Positions 7,595-17,571 of a stretch of 64,000 bases of DNA are shown in pieces; position 1 is the first letter of the stretch, and the number at the start of each line of letters is the position of its first letter. The DNA is from DASQPR01 sp963797605 (GTDB lineage Bacteria; Actinomycetota; Actinomycetes; Mycobacteriales; Micromonosporaceae): contig CAWCPX010000005.1 of assembly GCA_963797605.1 (NCBI GenBank), positions 310,001-374,000 on the forward strand. Reading direction: 5' to 3'. Made by a program: the position numbers and the translations under genes. The notes under the pieces are model-generated. The model was not told the DNA's origin. It saw nothing but the letters and a program-made list of their open reading frames with translations, and searched no databases.

Positions 7595-9030
7595 ATCTTG
7601 GAAAAGCTCTGCGACGGGACGGCTGGCCGGATCCGCTGCTGCGGGATGAAGGGCGGGTCGGGCTGGCGCGTCGGTTCCTCCTGGGCAATCGGGTGCCCGT
7701 TCGTCGCGAAGTGCCGGCCGTGGCCCGGTCGCGGGGCGGCGCCGCTGCCGCCGTGGTCGTGCGCGACCGGGCAGCGGCCAGCCGGCTTCTCGGCATCGAC
7801 CGGGCCCTCCACGTGCCCGTAACGCCCCAGGTTGCGGGCCTCCGAGTCGAGGAAGAACGCCGGCCGCAGCTCGACCTCGCTGTAGTAGCGGTGGAAGACC
7901 GGTGTCGTGCCGCCGGAGATGGGCGGCACGATCCACGACCAGTCGGCGGGCGTGGCCCGGCCGGCCCGCTCCTCGCGGGCGATGTGGGTCAGGAACCGGC
8001 GTGACTCGGTGTGGTGGTCGCTGATGCGGATGCCGGCGCGCTCGAACGACGAGAGCACCGCGATGTTCAGCTCCACGAGCGCGCGGTCACGCCAGAGCGA
8101 CGACTCCCGGGTCGTGTCGAGGCCCAGCCGCTCGGCGACGGCCGGGAGCATGTTGTAACGCTCGACGTCGGCGAGGTTGCGGGCACCGATCTCGGCTCCC
8201 ATGTACCACCCGTTGAACGGCGCCGTCGGATAGTTGATGCCGCCGATCGACAGTCGCATGTTGGAGATCGCCGGCACCGCGTGCCACCGCAGGCCGAACT
8301 CGGCGAACCATCGGTATTCCGGATGCGTGATCGGCACCTCGACGACGGCCGCGTCGGGCAGCTCGAACAACCGCACGCCCTCGGTCGGCGTCTCGATCGC
8401 GAGCGGCAGCACGTCGAACGACTCCCCCTTGCCCGACCACCCGTGCGCCGTCATGGCCGCCGTGAACTCGACGTAACGCGGGTCGCCGGTCACCGAGCCG
8501 TTGGCGTTCGCGTAGCCCGCGTAGCGGATGAGCTGTTCGTTCCAGATGCGCGCGTAGGGCCGGCCGGGCACGGCGGGCGGGAAGATCGAGATCGTCGGCC
8601 GCAACTGTCCGTTGCCGGTCTCGGCGTCACCGATGTCGGCCCGGCCGCCGCCGCTCGCGACCCGCAGGTGCGTCACGACGTCGCCGAAGATCCGATCCGC
8701 GGTGCGGGACGTGCGCCGGTCGAGCACGAGCATGCTGTTCCAGTAGAGGCGGCCGATGCAGCGGCTCGCGTTGCGCCAGGCGATGCGGGCCCCGAAAGTC
8801 AGCTCCGGCCCGGTGTGCGTGTAGGTGCCCGTGGCCGCAATCTCCGCGCGCACGGCCGCTAATCGAGGCTCGAGCGGACCCATGGTCGGCTGCTCGGAGT
8901 GGAACTGGCGAAGGAAGTCCTCGGCCTCGGCCATGTCGGTTGGAGCGGCCGGGTCCCACTCTTGCGTGGGGACATTTCGGTAACCTGGAACGCCTGCGGG
9001 GACGGCATTCACTCCGACAAGCTCGCTCAT
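7591..9030 (-). CDS. nos: Bacterial nitric oxide synthase (oxygenase domain)
   Basis: This 479-residue protein is an NOS oxygenase domain: it oxidises arginine to citrulline and nitric oxide at a cysteine-ligated heme with a pterin cofactor. The heme-ligand motif WRNASRCIGR (Cys91), the substrate segment PTAPFNGWYMGAEIGARN and the WSWIVPPISGGTTPVFHRYY segment are all present. There is no reductase domain, as usual in bacteria. After the family core there is an unusual tail of roughly 90 residues with a CPVAHDH motif and a Pro/Gln-rich end. The ATG at 9030 is favoured because it overlaps the stop of a small upstream ORF (ATGA); an in-frame ATG at 9060 would add ten residues. Confidence 0.93.
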   Translation of the reverse strand: MSELVGVNAVPAGVPGYRNVPTQEWDPAAPTDMAEAEDFLRQFHSEQPTMGPLEPRLAAVRAEIAATGTYTHTGPELTFGARIAWRNASRCIGRLYWNSMLVLDRRTSRTADRIFGDVVTHLRVASGGGRADIGDAETGNGQLRPTISIFPPAVPGRPYARIWNEQLIRYAGYANANGSVTGDPRYVEFTAAMTAHGWSGKGESFDVLPLAIETPTEGVRLFELPDAAVVEVPITHPEYRWFAEFGLRWHAVPAISNMRLSIGGINYPTAPFNGWYMGAEIGARNLADVERYNMLPAVAERLGLDTTRESSLWRDRALVELNIAVLSSFERAGIRISDHHTESRRFLTHIAREERAGRATPADWSWIVPPISGGTTPVFHRYYSEVELRPAFFLDSEARNLGRYGHVEGPVDAEKPAGRCPVAHDHGGSGAAPRPGHGRHFATNGHPIAQEEPTRQPDPPFIPQQRIRPAVPSQSFSKI

Positions 9031-9095
9031 CTCCGCCCCCACTTCGCAGGGCGCGGACATGCCGCAACATTTCTCGCTCCGACAAGCTCGCTCAT
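9012..9095 (-). repeat. 19-bp direct repeat duplicating the nos translation start
   Basis: The sequence ATGAGCGAGCTTGTCGGAG (reverse strand) occurs twice, at 9012-9030 and 9077-9095, 65 bases apart. Each copy begins with an ATG and encodes MSELVG. This looks like a short tandem duplication of the nos 5' end. Confidence 0.85.
9027..9095 (-). CDS. Small upstream ORF (22 codons) coupled to nos
   Basis: A 22-codon frame starts MSELVGARN, ends TGA, and overlaps the nos ATG by the sequence ATGA. A Shine-Dalgarno-like AAGAAGGG lies about 8 bases before its start, which is better than anything directly before nos itself. Its first six codons are identical to those of nos (MSELVG), through a 19-base duplication. 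It may drive translational coupling, or it may be a by-product of the duplication. Confidence 0.45.
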   Translation of the reverse strand: MSELVGARNVAACPRPAKWGRR

Positions 9096-9313
9096 GCCAA
9101 GACCCTTCTTAGGGGCACACGTTGCTTTCCGTCACTGCACCCTGCCATACGGTGACGCTCTCGGGTAGACCTCCAGTGCGACTTGCGTTTTGCATAATGC
9201 CACTGTGCGACGAATCACTCTCACGTTAAGAAATCGTCAATAATTTCGGTGGTACCCGTCAAGGTGTCGTCAGCGTCGATCGCACAACCTGTCCATCGCG
9301 ATCTAGTGAATAT
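9096..9313. promoter_or_regulatory. Intergenic region upstream of nos and the potassium transporter
   Basis: This 218-base gap separates the divergent nos locus and the transporter. It is less GC-rich than its surroundings. Visible features are an inverted repeat CGTCAC-N16-GTGACG (9130-9157), a CATAAT hexamer at 9192-9197, and near-repeats CAGTGCGA and CTGTGCGA around 9176-9209. I saw nothing matching a c-di-AMP (ydaO) riboswitch. It presumably holds both promoters, but I cannot assign them with confidence. Confidence 0.4.
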
Positions 9314-11272
9314 GTGTTCGACATCGCGAAACGCTGGCTCGTCGGTCGACCGATGGGCTCCGAGAGACTCGGCGAAACTCTCCTCCCGAAAAGCCTCGCC
9401 CTCCCGGTTTTCTGCTCCGATCCACTGTCCAGCGTGGCGTACGCGACGCAGGAGATCGTGCTGGTGCTGGCGCTCGGCGGAGCCGTATTACTGCACCTCG
9501 CGTGGTGGGTCGCGGCCGCCGTGGCGCTGCTGCTGGCCATCGTCGTCGCCTCCTACCGGCAGACGTGCCACGCGTACCCCGGCGGCGGCGGCGCGTACGC
9601 GGTCAGTCGTGCCAATCTCGGGAAGGACGCCGCTCTCGTGGCCGCGAGCGCGCTTCTCGTCGATTACGTGCTGACCGTCGCGGTCTCGGTCGCGGCCGGT
9701 GTCGATAACATCGCCTCCGCATTCTCGAACCATCCGTGGCTGCACGAACACGAGGTCGCGATCAGCGTCATCATGATTGCGGCGCTGGCCGTGATGAATC
9801 TGCGCGGCGTCAAGGAATCGGGCCGGGCATTCGCTATTCCGACGTTCGGATTCGTCGCCGTCGTCATGATCATGTTGCTGATCGGCCTGTTCAAAATCGT
9901 GTCCGGAGCGGGCCTCGTCGCGGAGAGTGCCAAATATCCCATCGCGCCCTCTGTCACCCATACGAGTGGCGTTTTACTCCTTCTGTTGTTGCTGCGGGCA
10001 TTCGCGTCCGGATGCACCGCCCTCACCGGGGTCGAGGCCGTCAGCAACGGCGTGCCCAACTTCCGCAAACCGAAGGCGAAGAACGCGGCGGCGACGCTGC
10101 TGATCATGGGCACGCTCGCCATCGTCATGTTCATCGGCATCACGGCGCTGGCGATCGTGTCGCACGTGCACTTCACCGACACCAACAACAGCCATCTGAT
10201 CGGGTTTCCGGCGCATGCCGTCCAGCAGACCGTCATCGCGCAAATCGGGGCGGCCGTGTTCGGTGGCGGCTCGATCGGCTTCTACGCGCTCCAGGGGCTG
10301 ACAGCCGCGATCCTGATCCTCGCCGCCAACACCGCCTTCAACGGCTTTCCGATCCTGGCGTCGATCCTGGGCCAGGACGGGTTCCTGCCCCGCCAGTTCG
10401 CCCGGCGCGGCGACCGGCTCGTGTTCTCGAACGGCATCGTCCTGCTGTCGCTGCTCGCCGCACTCCTCATCTGGGCGTTCGACGCCAGCACGACCCGGCT
10501 CATCCAGCTCTACATCATCGGCGTGTTCGTCTCGTTCACGCTCTCCCAGGCCGGCATGGTCGTGCACTGGCGCCGGGCGCTCGCGGTCGAACGCGATCCG
10601 GTCGAACGCCGGCACATCCACCGCCGCCGCGCGATCAACCTCACCGGCGCGCTCGCGACCGCGCTGGTGCTCGTCATTGTGCTGATCACGAAGTTCACCC
10701 ACGGCGCATGGATCGTCGTCATCGCGATGCCGCTCGTGTTCCTGATGATGCGGGCGGTCAACCGGCACTACACCCGGGTCGCGACCGAACTCGAACTCGA
10801 TCCGGTCGGCATGGTGCTGCCGAGCCGCATCCACGCCATCGTGCTCGTGTCGAAACTGCACAAGCCGACGCTCCGGGCCCTCGCGTTCGCCCGAGCCACC
10901 CGGCCCGACTCGTTAACGGCCCTGACCGTCTCGACGAGCCCGGGCGACGTACGCGATCTGCAGCGCCAGTGGGCCGACCGAGACGTACCCGTACCCCTGA
11001 CGGTGTTGGAATCGAAGTACCGAGACATCACCGGGCCCGTGCTCGAGTTCGTCGAAGGGGTGCACCGCGACTCGCCACGCGACGTGGTCGTCGTCTACCT
11101 ACCCGAGTACGTCGTCGGCCACTGGTGGGAGCACCTTCTGCACAACCAGAGCGCGCTGCGGCTGAAGGCTCGGCTGCTGTTCGTGCCGGGCGTGATGGTG
11201 ACGAACGTGCCGTGGCAACTCACCTCCCTGGACAAACCCGCCGAACAACCCGCCGAGACCATCCCCGTATAG
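9314..11272 (+). CDS. kimA: APC-family permease, KimA-like potassium transporter
   Basis: The 652-residue protein has about twelve membrane segments (residues 25-470) and a cytoplasmic C-terminal domain of about 170 residues. Key segments follow Bacillus subtilis KimA (YdaO) closely: an N-terminus of the KRWLVGRPMG type, SDPLSSVAYATQE, ASYRQTCHAYPGGGGAY, SGCTALTGVEAVSN, and near the end HWWEHLLHNQSALRL. KimA is a high-affinity K+/H+ importer controlled by c-di-AMP. The KdpD/KdpE-type pair directly downstream supports a potassium role. The start is GTG 9314, matching the family N-terminus. A general amino-acid permease is less likely. Confidence 0.8.
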   Translation: MFDIAKRWLVGRPMGSERLGETLLPKSLALPVFCSDPLSSVAYATQEIVLVLALGGAVLLHLAWWVAAAVALLLAIVVASYRQTCHAYPGGGGAYAVSRANLGKDAALVAASALLVDYVLTVAVSVAAGVDNIASAFSNHPWLHEHEVAISVIMIAALAVMNLRGVKESGRAFAIPTFGFVAVVMIMLLIGLFKIVSGAGLVAESAKYPIAPSVTHTSGVLLLLLLLRAFASGCTALTGVEAVSNGVPNFRKPKAKNAAATLLIMGTLAIVMFIGITALAIVSHVHFTDTNNSHLIGFPAHAVQQTVIAQIGAAVFGGGSIGFYALQGLTAAILILAANTAFNGFPILASILGQDGFLPRQFARRGDRLVFSNGIVLLSLLAALLIWAFDASTTRLIQLYIIGVFVSFTLSQAGMVVHWRRALAVERDPVERRHIHRRRAINLTGALATALVLVIVLITKFTHGAWIVVIAMPLVFLMMRAVNRHYTRVATELELDPVGMVLPSRIHAIVLVSKLHKPTLRALAFARATRPDSLTALTVSTSPGDVRDLQRQWADRDVPVPLTVLESKYRDITGPVLEFVEGVHRDSPRDVVVVYLPEYVVGHWWEHLLHNQSALRLKARLLFVPGVMVTNVPWQLTSLDKPAEQPAETIPV

Positions 11273-11281
11273 CTTTGGGGC

Positions 11282-12657
11282 ATGACAGTGCTGGTGGCGA
11301 CGCCTCGATCGCGTGTGCGCGCGTGGATCGGGGCCGCCGTCGGCGTGGTCGGGCTCAGCGTGCTCACGGCGGTGCTGACCCCGGAACGCACGGGTGCCAG
11401 CGGGCTCACGCTGACCAGCGTCGCCCTCCTCTACCTCGTCCCGGTCGTGATCGTGGCCGGGATCGGTGGCGTCTGGATCGGCCTCGCCGCCGCGGCCGCG
11501 TCCGATCTGCTGCTCAACTGGTTCTTCGTGCCGCCGTACCACACGCTCGCGGTCGACCGTCGTGACAACGTGGTCGCGCTGCTCGTCTACGTCCTGGTCG
11601 CGCTGGTCGTCAGCGTCGCCGTGGTGCTCGCCGCCCGGCAGCGGGCCGCCGCCGCCCGCAGCGGAATCGAAGCCCAGCTGCTCGCCCGGATCAGCAGCGA
11701 ACCGGTCGCGGGTGAATCGCTCGCCCGCCTGCTCGGACACGTACGGGCGACGTTCGGCATGACCGGCGTCGCGCTGCTCGAAACCGGGCCGGACCGGGTG
11801 GAGCGCGTCGTCGAGTCGGTCGGCACGCCGTTCGATCCGCCGGATGCCTCGCTGTCCGCGTCTGCTACCACCGACCTGCGGCTCGTAGCGCAGGGTCCGG
11901 AGTTGTTCGCCGAGGATCACCGGTTGTTGCAACGATTGGCGAGCGCAGCGGCCCGTACCCTGGAGGCGACCCGGCAGGCTGCCCAGGCGGCGGAACTCGC
12001 GGAGGTAGATCGGGTGCGCACCGCGATTCTCGCCGCCGTCGGCCATGATCTGCGCACGCCGCTGGCCAGCATCAAGGCGGCCGCGTCGAGTCTGCGGGCC
12101 CCCGACGTCGCGTTCTCCGACGAAGACCGGGAGGAGTTGCTGGCGACCGTCGAGGAGTCAGCCGACCGGCTCGACGACCTCGTGGAGAACCTGCTCGCAA
12201 TGAGTCGGCTGCAGGCCGGCGTGCTCTCGGTGCAGTTACGGCCGGTCGCGCTCGACGAGATCGTGGCGCGCGCCCTCCTCTACGCGCCCGACCCCGGGGT
12301 GCGGGTCGAGGTCAGCGACGACCTCCCGCTGGTGCTCGCCGATCCGGGCCTGCTCGAACGCGTCATCGCCAACCTCGTCAGCAACGCGGTCCGGGCCGCG
12401 GTCGGCGGCGGGGTCACGGTGCGCGGCACGGCCGCCGGCCTGCAGGTCATCGACCACGGTTCGGGGATCGCCGCGGCCGATCGCGATCGCGTGTTCGCAC
12501 CCTTCCAGCGGCTCGACGACAAGCGGGCCGACGGTGGGCTGGGGCTCGGCCTCGCGATCGCCCGCGGGTTCACCGAGGCCATGGGCGGCACCCTGGTCCC
12601 GTCGGACACCCCCGGCGGCGGCCTGACGATGACGGTGACGCTGCCCGGAGCCTCGAC

Positions 12658-12661
<4 letters not shown>
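11282..12661 (+). CDS. KdpD-type sensor histidine kinase lacking the KdpD/UspA sensor domain
   Basis: The 459-residue protein begins directly with the DUF4118 four-helix membrane domain of KdpD (about residues 15-118, including NWFFVPPYHTLAV). A GAF-like domain (about 130-235), a HisKA domain with phosphoacceptor His255 in GHDLRTPLASIK, and an HATPase domain (NLVSNAVRAA, GLGLGLAIARG) follow. Full KdpD proteins carry an extra 350-400 N-terminal residues, which are absent here. It lies 9 bases after the transporter and overlaps the response regulator by 4 bases, so it probably controls potassium uptake. Confidence 0.92.
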
Positions 12662-13344
<683 letters not shown>

Positions 13345-13386
13345 CTCGGGGTGTCATGGCGCCGAGCGATCCCATACGATCGCGCG

Positions 13387-14662
13387 ATGCATCCCGATCG
13401 ATTTCGCTGGGGCGTCTCCACCGCGTCATATCAGATCGAGGGCGGTGTTCACGAGGGCGGGCGCGGCACGTCGATCTGGGACACCTTCAGCCACGAGCCC
13501 GGTCGCGTCGCCGACGGCAGCACCGGCGACGTCGCCTGCGACCATTTCCACCGTTACCGCGACGACGTCGACGTGATCGCCGGGCTGGGCGCGGATTCCT
13601 ACCGCTTCTCGATCGCATGGCCGCGCGTGCAACCGACCGGGCGTGGCGCCGCGAACGCTGCGGGCGTGGCCTTCTACGACCGTCTCGTCGACACTCTGCT
13701 CGCCCGGGGCATCGATCCGGTCGCGACACTGTTCCACTGGGACCTGCCGCAGACCCTGCAAGACGCCGGCGGCTGGTTCGAGCGTGACACCGCCTACCGC
13801 TTCGCCGACTATGCCGACCTGATCGCGACGGCGCTCGGCGACCGCGTCGGCATGTGGATCACGCTGAACGAGCCGTTCATCCACATGGTTCTCGGTCACG
13901 CGCTCGGCACCCACGCTCCCGGCGAGACACGCGGCCTCGGCGCCCTGCCGACCGCGCATCACCAACTGCTCGGGCACGGCCTGGCGGTCACGGCGCTGCG
14001 GGCGCGCACCTCGTCGCCGATCGCGATCGCCAATAACTATTCGCCGGTACGCGTCGCCGGCGACACCGAAGCCGACCGCGGCGCCGCCGCCGTGTACGAC
14101 GCGCTGCACAACCGGCTCTTCACCGATCCGCTGTTCGGGCGCGGCTACCCCGAGGACTTCGACCTGCCCGTCGTCGATGGCGACCTGGAGATCATCGCGG
14201 CACCGATCGACGCGCTCGGGGTGAACTACTACTTCCCGAGCGGCGTGCGCGCGTCGAGCGATCCGGCGACACCGTTCGAGATCGTCTCGGTCGACGGCTA
14301 TCCGACAACGGATTTCGGCTGGCCCGTGGTGCCGTCCGGACTCACCGAGATCGTTGACCCGCCTGGCCACCGACTACCGGATGCCCATGTATGTGACCGA
14401 GAGCGGCTGCGCCTACGCGGAAAGTCCCGACGATCCGGCGCGCGTCGAATATCTGAAGGGGCACATCGGTGCCGTCGAGGCCGCGATCACGGCCGGAGCC
14501 GACGTCCGTGGCTATTTCGTGTGGTCAATCATGGACAACTTCGAGTGGGCGGAAGGTTTCAGCAAACGGTTCGGGCTGGTGCACGTCGATTTCGAGACGC
14601 AGGTGCGCACCCCACGGGCGTCGTATCACTGGTACCGCGATCACATCACTCGATCGAGGTAA
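13387..14662 (+). CDS. Family GH1 beta-glucosidase, interrupted by one frame break
   Basis: The frame from ATG 13387 reads a GH1 glycosidase: the N-terminal FRWGVSTASYQIEGG, the acid/base residue in TLNEP (Glu162), and FHWDLPQTL. Near 14353 the reading moves by one base into the frame that carries the nucleophile motif YVTESG and the C-terminal GYFVWSIMDNFEWAEGFSKRFG signature. Removing one G in GAGATCGTTGACC restores a normal protein of about 424 residues. It would hydrolyse beta-linked glucosides or related disaccharides in the cytoplasm. It stands alone after the response regulator. Confidence 0.9.
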
Positions 14663-14723
14663 TACGCCCTATGGCTACAGGGCCCTATGCTGGAAGCAAT
14701 CGATCCGGCGAAGGGAGGCGTGG

Positions 14724-15320
14724 GTGACTACGACGATATCGTGGACCGCACCGATGGTGTGGACTGCGGCGATGGAGTTGGATATGCCTGCGCCAGGAGA
14801 TTGGACGACCGAAGACCTCGACGCATTACCGGACGATGGGCGTCGCCACGAGTTGATCGACGGAGTTCATACGGTGTCGCCATCCCCCACGCCCCTCCAT
14901 CAATTCCTTGCGATGCAACTGGGAGTCGCTCTTCACGCAGCATGCCCGCCCGACTACGCCGGTGTGCAGGCCGTCGACGTGCGAATCAGCGATCGGCGGT
15001 CCCTGTCGCCCGACGTTCTGATCGTCACGAGGGAGTCGCTCAAACTCAATTCGTATTTCCGGCCAGGCGACGTGCTGCTCGCGGTTGAGATCGTGTCGCC
15101 GAGCACCCGGACGACCGATCGCGTCACCAAGCCGGCCCTCTATGCCGAAGCGGGCATTCCGTTCTACTGGCTCGTCGAAATGACCGGCGGCGTACGCGTC
15201 GTCACGCACCATCTCGATGTCGCGACCGGCGCCTACGTGCGTGCGGCCGAGTTCGACGACGTGGTCCGCACCGAGCTCCCGTTCCCGATCGTGTTGCCGA
15301 TCTCGACGATCACCCCGTGA
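14724..15320 (+). CDS. Uma2 family (PD-(D/E)XK nuclease-like) protein
   Basis: A 198-residue protein of the Uma2/DUF820 family with a restriction-endonuclease-like fold. The conserved ELIDG, SPDVLIV and VEIVSPST...K...YAEAGIPFYWLVE segments hold the putative metal-binding D-ExK core. The GTG at 14724 is preceded by AAGGGAGG at 14711-14718. Such genes are abundant in actinobacteria and cyanobacteria, often beside mobile elements. Here an inverted-repeat element lies 48 bases downstream. Actual nuclease activity is not established for most members. Confidence 0.9.
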   Translation: MTTTISWTAPMVWTAAMELDMPAPGDWTTEDLDALPDDGRRHELIDGVHTVSPSPTPLHQFLAMQLGVALHAACPPDYAGVQAVDVRISDRRSLSPDVLIVTRESLKLNSYFRPGDVLLAVEIVSPSTRTTDRVTKPALYAEAGIPFYWLVEMTGGVRVVTHHLDVATGAYVRAAEFDDVVRTELPFPIVLPISTITP

Positions 15321-15367
15321 GCCGACACGTTCTGTAGTCGCCCGAATCACCGACACAGGTCATGGGA

Positions 15368-15500
15368 GGGGCTTGTTATTGCTCACTCCGGAGCAACGCG
15401 TACGAACCGTGACGACCGCTCGGAGTCGGATTTCCGCCGCTTTCGACTCAGCAGCAGCTCATTAGGCGTGTTTCACCGGCGTAAGCAATAACTAGCCCCC
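15368..15500. repeat. Inverted-repeat element A (MITE-like, 133 bp)
   Basis: A left arm GGGGCTTGTTATTGCTCAC-type sequence (15368-15386) is matched by a right arm GTAAGCAATAACTAGCCCCC (15481-15500), with about 17 of 20 positions complementary. The same arm sequence bounds element B at 20620-20863. The 94-base interior has no ORF and does not resemble that of element B. Elements without a transposase but with shared terminal repeats suggest a miniature transposable element family. I saw no clear target-site duplication. Confidence 0.6.
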
Positions 15501-15689
15501 AACCCGGAACATCACCGAATTTCCGCCGACCACTCTCCGTCACAGCTCCGCCGTCGAGCCCTCCGCTACCCACGGTGACATCACGGTCGGCGCGCACCGA
15601 GGCCACGTCCGCCCACGTCGCGAACGTCACCTCGACGCCGCCACGCCTGCCGCCCCCGATGCTCCGCCGCCCCGACGCTCAGCCACCCC

Positions 15690-15768
15690 CGCCGCACGCC
15701 CGCACGCCGCACGCCCGCACGCCGCACGCCGCACGCCCGCACGCGGCACGCTCCCGCACGCCGCGTGC
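15690..15768. repeat. Degenerate CGCACGCC tandem repeat
   Basis: Alternating units of CGCACGCC and CGCACG are repeated about nine times. This lies in the 560-base gene-free stretch 15321-15880, which also holds element A and the palindrome before murT. No protein or RNA feature was recognised here. Confidence 0.7.
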
Positions 15769-15773
15769 CTCGG

Positions 15774-15854
15774 GCAAGATCCGCGTGATCATGGCGGAGA
15801 TGTCGTCAAAAGTTCGCCGAAACGGCATCAACCCCATGATCAAGCGGATCTTGC
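15774..15854. repeat. Long palindrome upstream of murT
   Basis: The 21-base arms GCAAGATCCGCGTGATCATGG (15774-15794) and its near-perfect complement (15834-15854, 20 of 21 paired) enclose a 39-base interior, itself partly palindromic (GATGTCG and CGGCATC). It ends 26 bases before the murT start. It could be a dispersed palindromic repeat related to the one at 24095, or a structured leader or terminator element affecting murT-gatD expression. Confidence 0.65.
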
Positions 15855-15880
15855 TGCCGGAGTCCGATACATTAGCCCCC

Positions 15881-17571
15881 GTGAGCCAGAAAAAGCCGCT
15901 GCGGTCGAAGCTAGCCACCTCTGTCTCCCGGAGCGCGGCTGCCCTGTCACGTGCCACCGGTCGAGGGGACGGCGCGGTCATCGGAGGCAAAATCGGGCTC
16001 ATGATCGACCCGAATCTGCTGGCCAACCTCGCTGTCGGCCGCAAGATCGCGTTGATCTCCGGCACCAACGGCAAGACCACGACGACCCGGCTCACGGCGG
16101 CCGCGCTCGGCGTGCTCGGCGAGGTCGCGACCAACTCGTTCGGTGCCAACATGCCGACCGGGCACACGTCCGCTCTCGCCCGCGCCGGTGACACGCCCTA
16201 TGCCGTGCTCGAGGTCGACGAGCACTACCTGCCACAGGTGATCCAGTCGACGTCGCCACACGTCGTAGCCCTGCTCAACCTCAGTCGCGACCAACTCGAC
16301 CGCGCCAAAGAGGTCGCCATGATGGCCGATCTGTGGCGCGAGACGCTCGCGAAGCGTCCGTTGCACGTCGTGGCGAACGCCGACGATCCGATGATCACGT
16401 GGGCCGCCAACGCCGCACTCGAGTCCGGCGGCGACGTCACGTGGGTGGCGGCCGGCCAGCGGTGGCACGACGACTCCTGGGTGTGCCCCAACTGCGGATC
16501 CAGGATCGAGCGCGATCAAGATCATAATTTGACGGGTACGGAACACCCGATCGCCCCCGCCGATCCAGGCGGTTCGGTGCCGCACAGCAGGGGCGCCGAT
16601 CGAAGCCGCCCCGGCATCGCGGCCGAGTCGCCCGGGCATCGTGCCGGCCGATGTCATGACGCAGGTGATCGAGCGGGAATCGGCTCCGGACGCCACGATC
16701 ATGATGCCGGCGATGCTTCGCAACCCGTCCCTCGAAGAAACCGAGGCCGCGTCCGTGGCGCCGCCAGGAACCGTGGCACCCGAGACGACAGCGACAACCA
16801 CCGAACCCGTCGTCGCCGAAACCTCCAACGCGGTCACCCCGGCCGTCACCGTCGGCCCGACCGGCGACGTCGTCAACACCCCGGCCGAAGCGACCGTGCT
16901 CATCGACGTGGCCCTGACCACCGAAGCCCTCGTCGCCGCCGCCCAAGCCGACGCTGTCGTGGCCAGCGACGACTGGCACTGCACCGGGTGCACGCTGCGC
17001 CGGCCGAAGCCGCAGCTGGCTCGTCGACGGTGACGGCGTGATCGATCCGGCCGGCGTCCGCCATCCGATCTCGCTCGCGCTGCCGGGCCGGGTCAACCGG
17101 GCCAACGCCGCGACCGCGCTCGCCGTCGCCTCGCTCTTCGGCGTCGACCCGGCCCTCGCCGCCCCCCGGCTGTCGAGCGTCGCCTCGATCGCCGGCCGCT
17201 ACGCGCAGGTCGACCGCGACGGGCGCAACATCCGGCTGCTGCTCGCGAAGAACCCGGCCGGCTGGCTCGAAGCCTTCGACATGGCCGAAGACGCGCCGAC
17301 GCTGCTGTCGATCAACTCCCGCGACCCCGACGGCCTCGACACGTCGTGGCTGTTCGACGTCGACTTCGCCACGCTGGCCGGCCGCCAGGTCATGATCACT
17401 GGCGAGCGCGCGTACGACCTGGCCGTCCGGCTGGAAATCAACGAGGTGCCGTTCACGCACGTACGCACCTTCGGCGAAGCGGTCGCGGCGGTGCCGCCGG
17501 GGCGCCTCGAAGTCATCGCGAACTACACGGCGTTCCAGGACATCCGAGCGGAGTTGGACCGTGTCAACTAG
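15881..17571 (+). CDS. murT: Lipid II isoglutaminyl synthase subunit MurT, with frame breaks and a large insert
   Basis: MurT, with GatD, amidates the D-Glu of lipid II. From GTG 15881 the frame reads the Mur-ligase-like ATP site GTNGKTTTTR (residues 61-70) and the VDEHYLPQ segment, up to the first zinc-ribbon pair CPNCG at 16484. The second pair (CTGC, 16980) and the C-terminal domain are in two other frames; each step is a single +1 shift (about 16510-16600 and near 17020). Between the cysteine pairs are about 160 codons rich in Ala, Thr, Val and Pro, whereas MurT usually has about 20 residues there. The gatD start overlaps the end by 11 bases. Confidence 0.88.

Noticed and set aside
9096..9313. 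c-di-AMP (ydaO) riboswitch before the KimA-like gene
   Set aside because: The region shows neither the conserved ydaO core segments nor the expected length and pairing; only small inverted repeats are visible.
15690..15768. CRISPR array
   Set aside because: Units are 6-8 bp with no unique spacers; it is simple tandem repeat DNA. No cas gene is present in the window.
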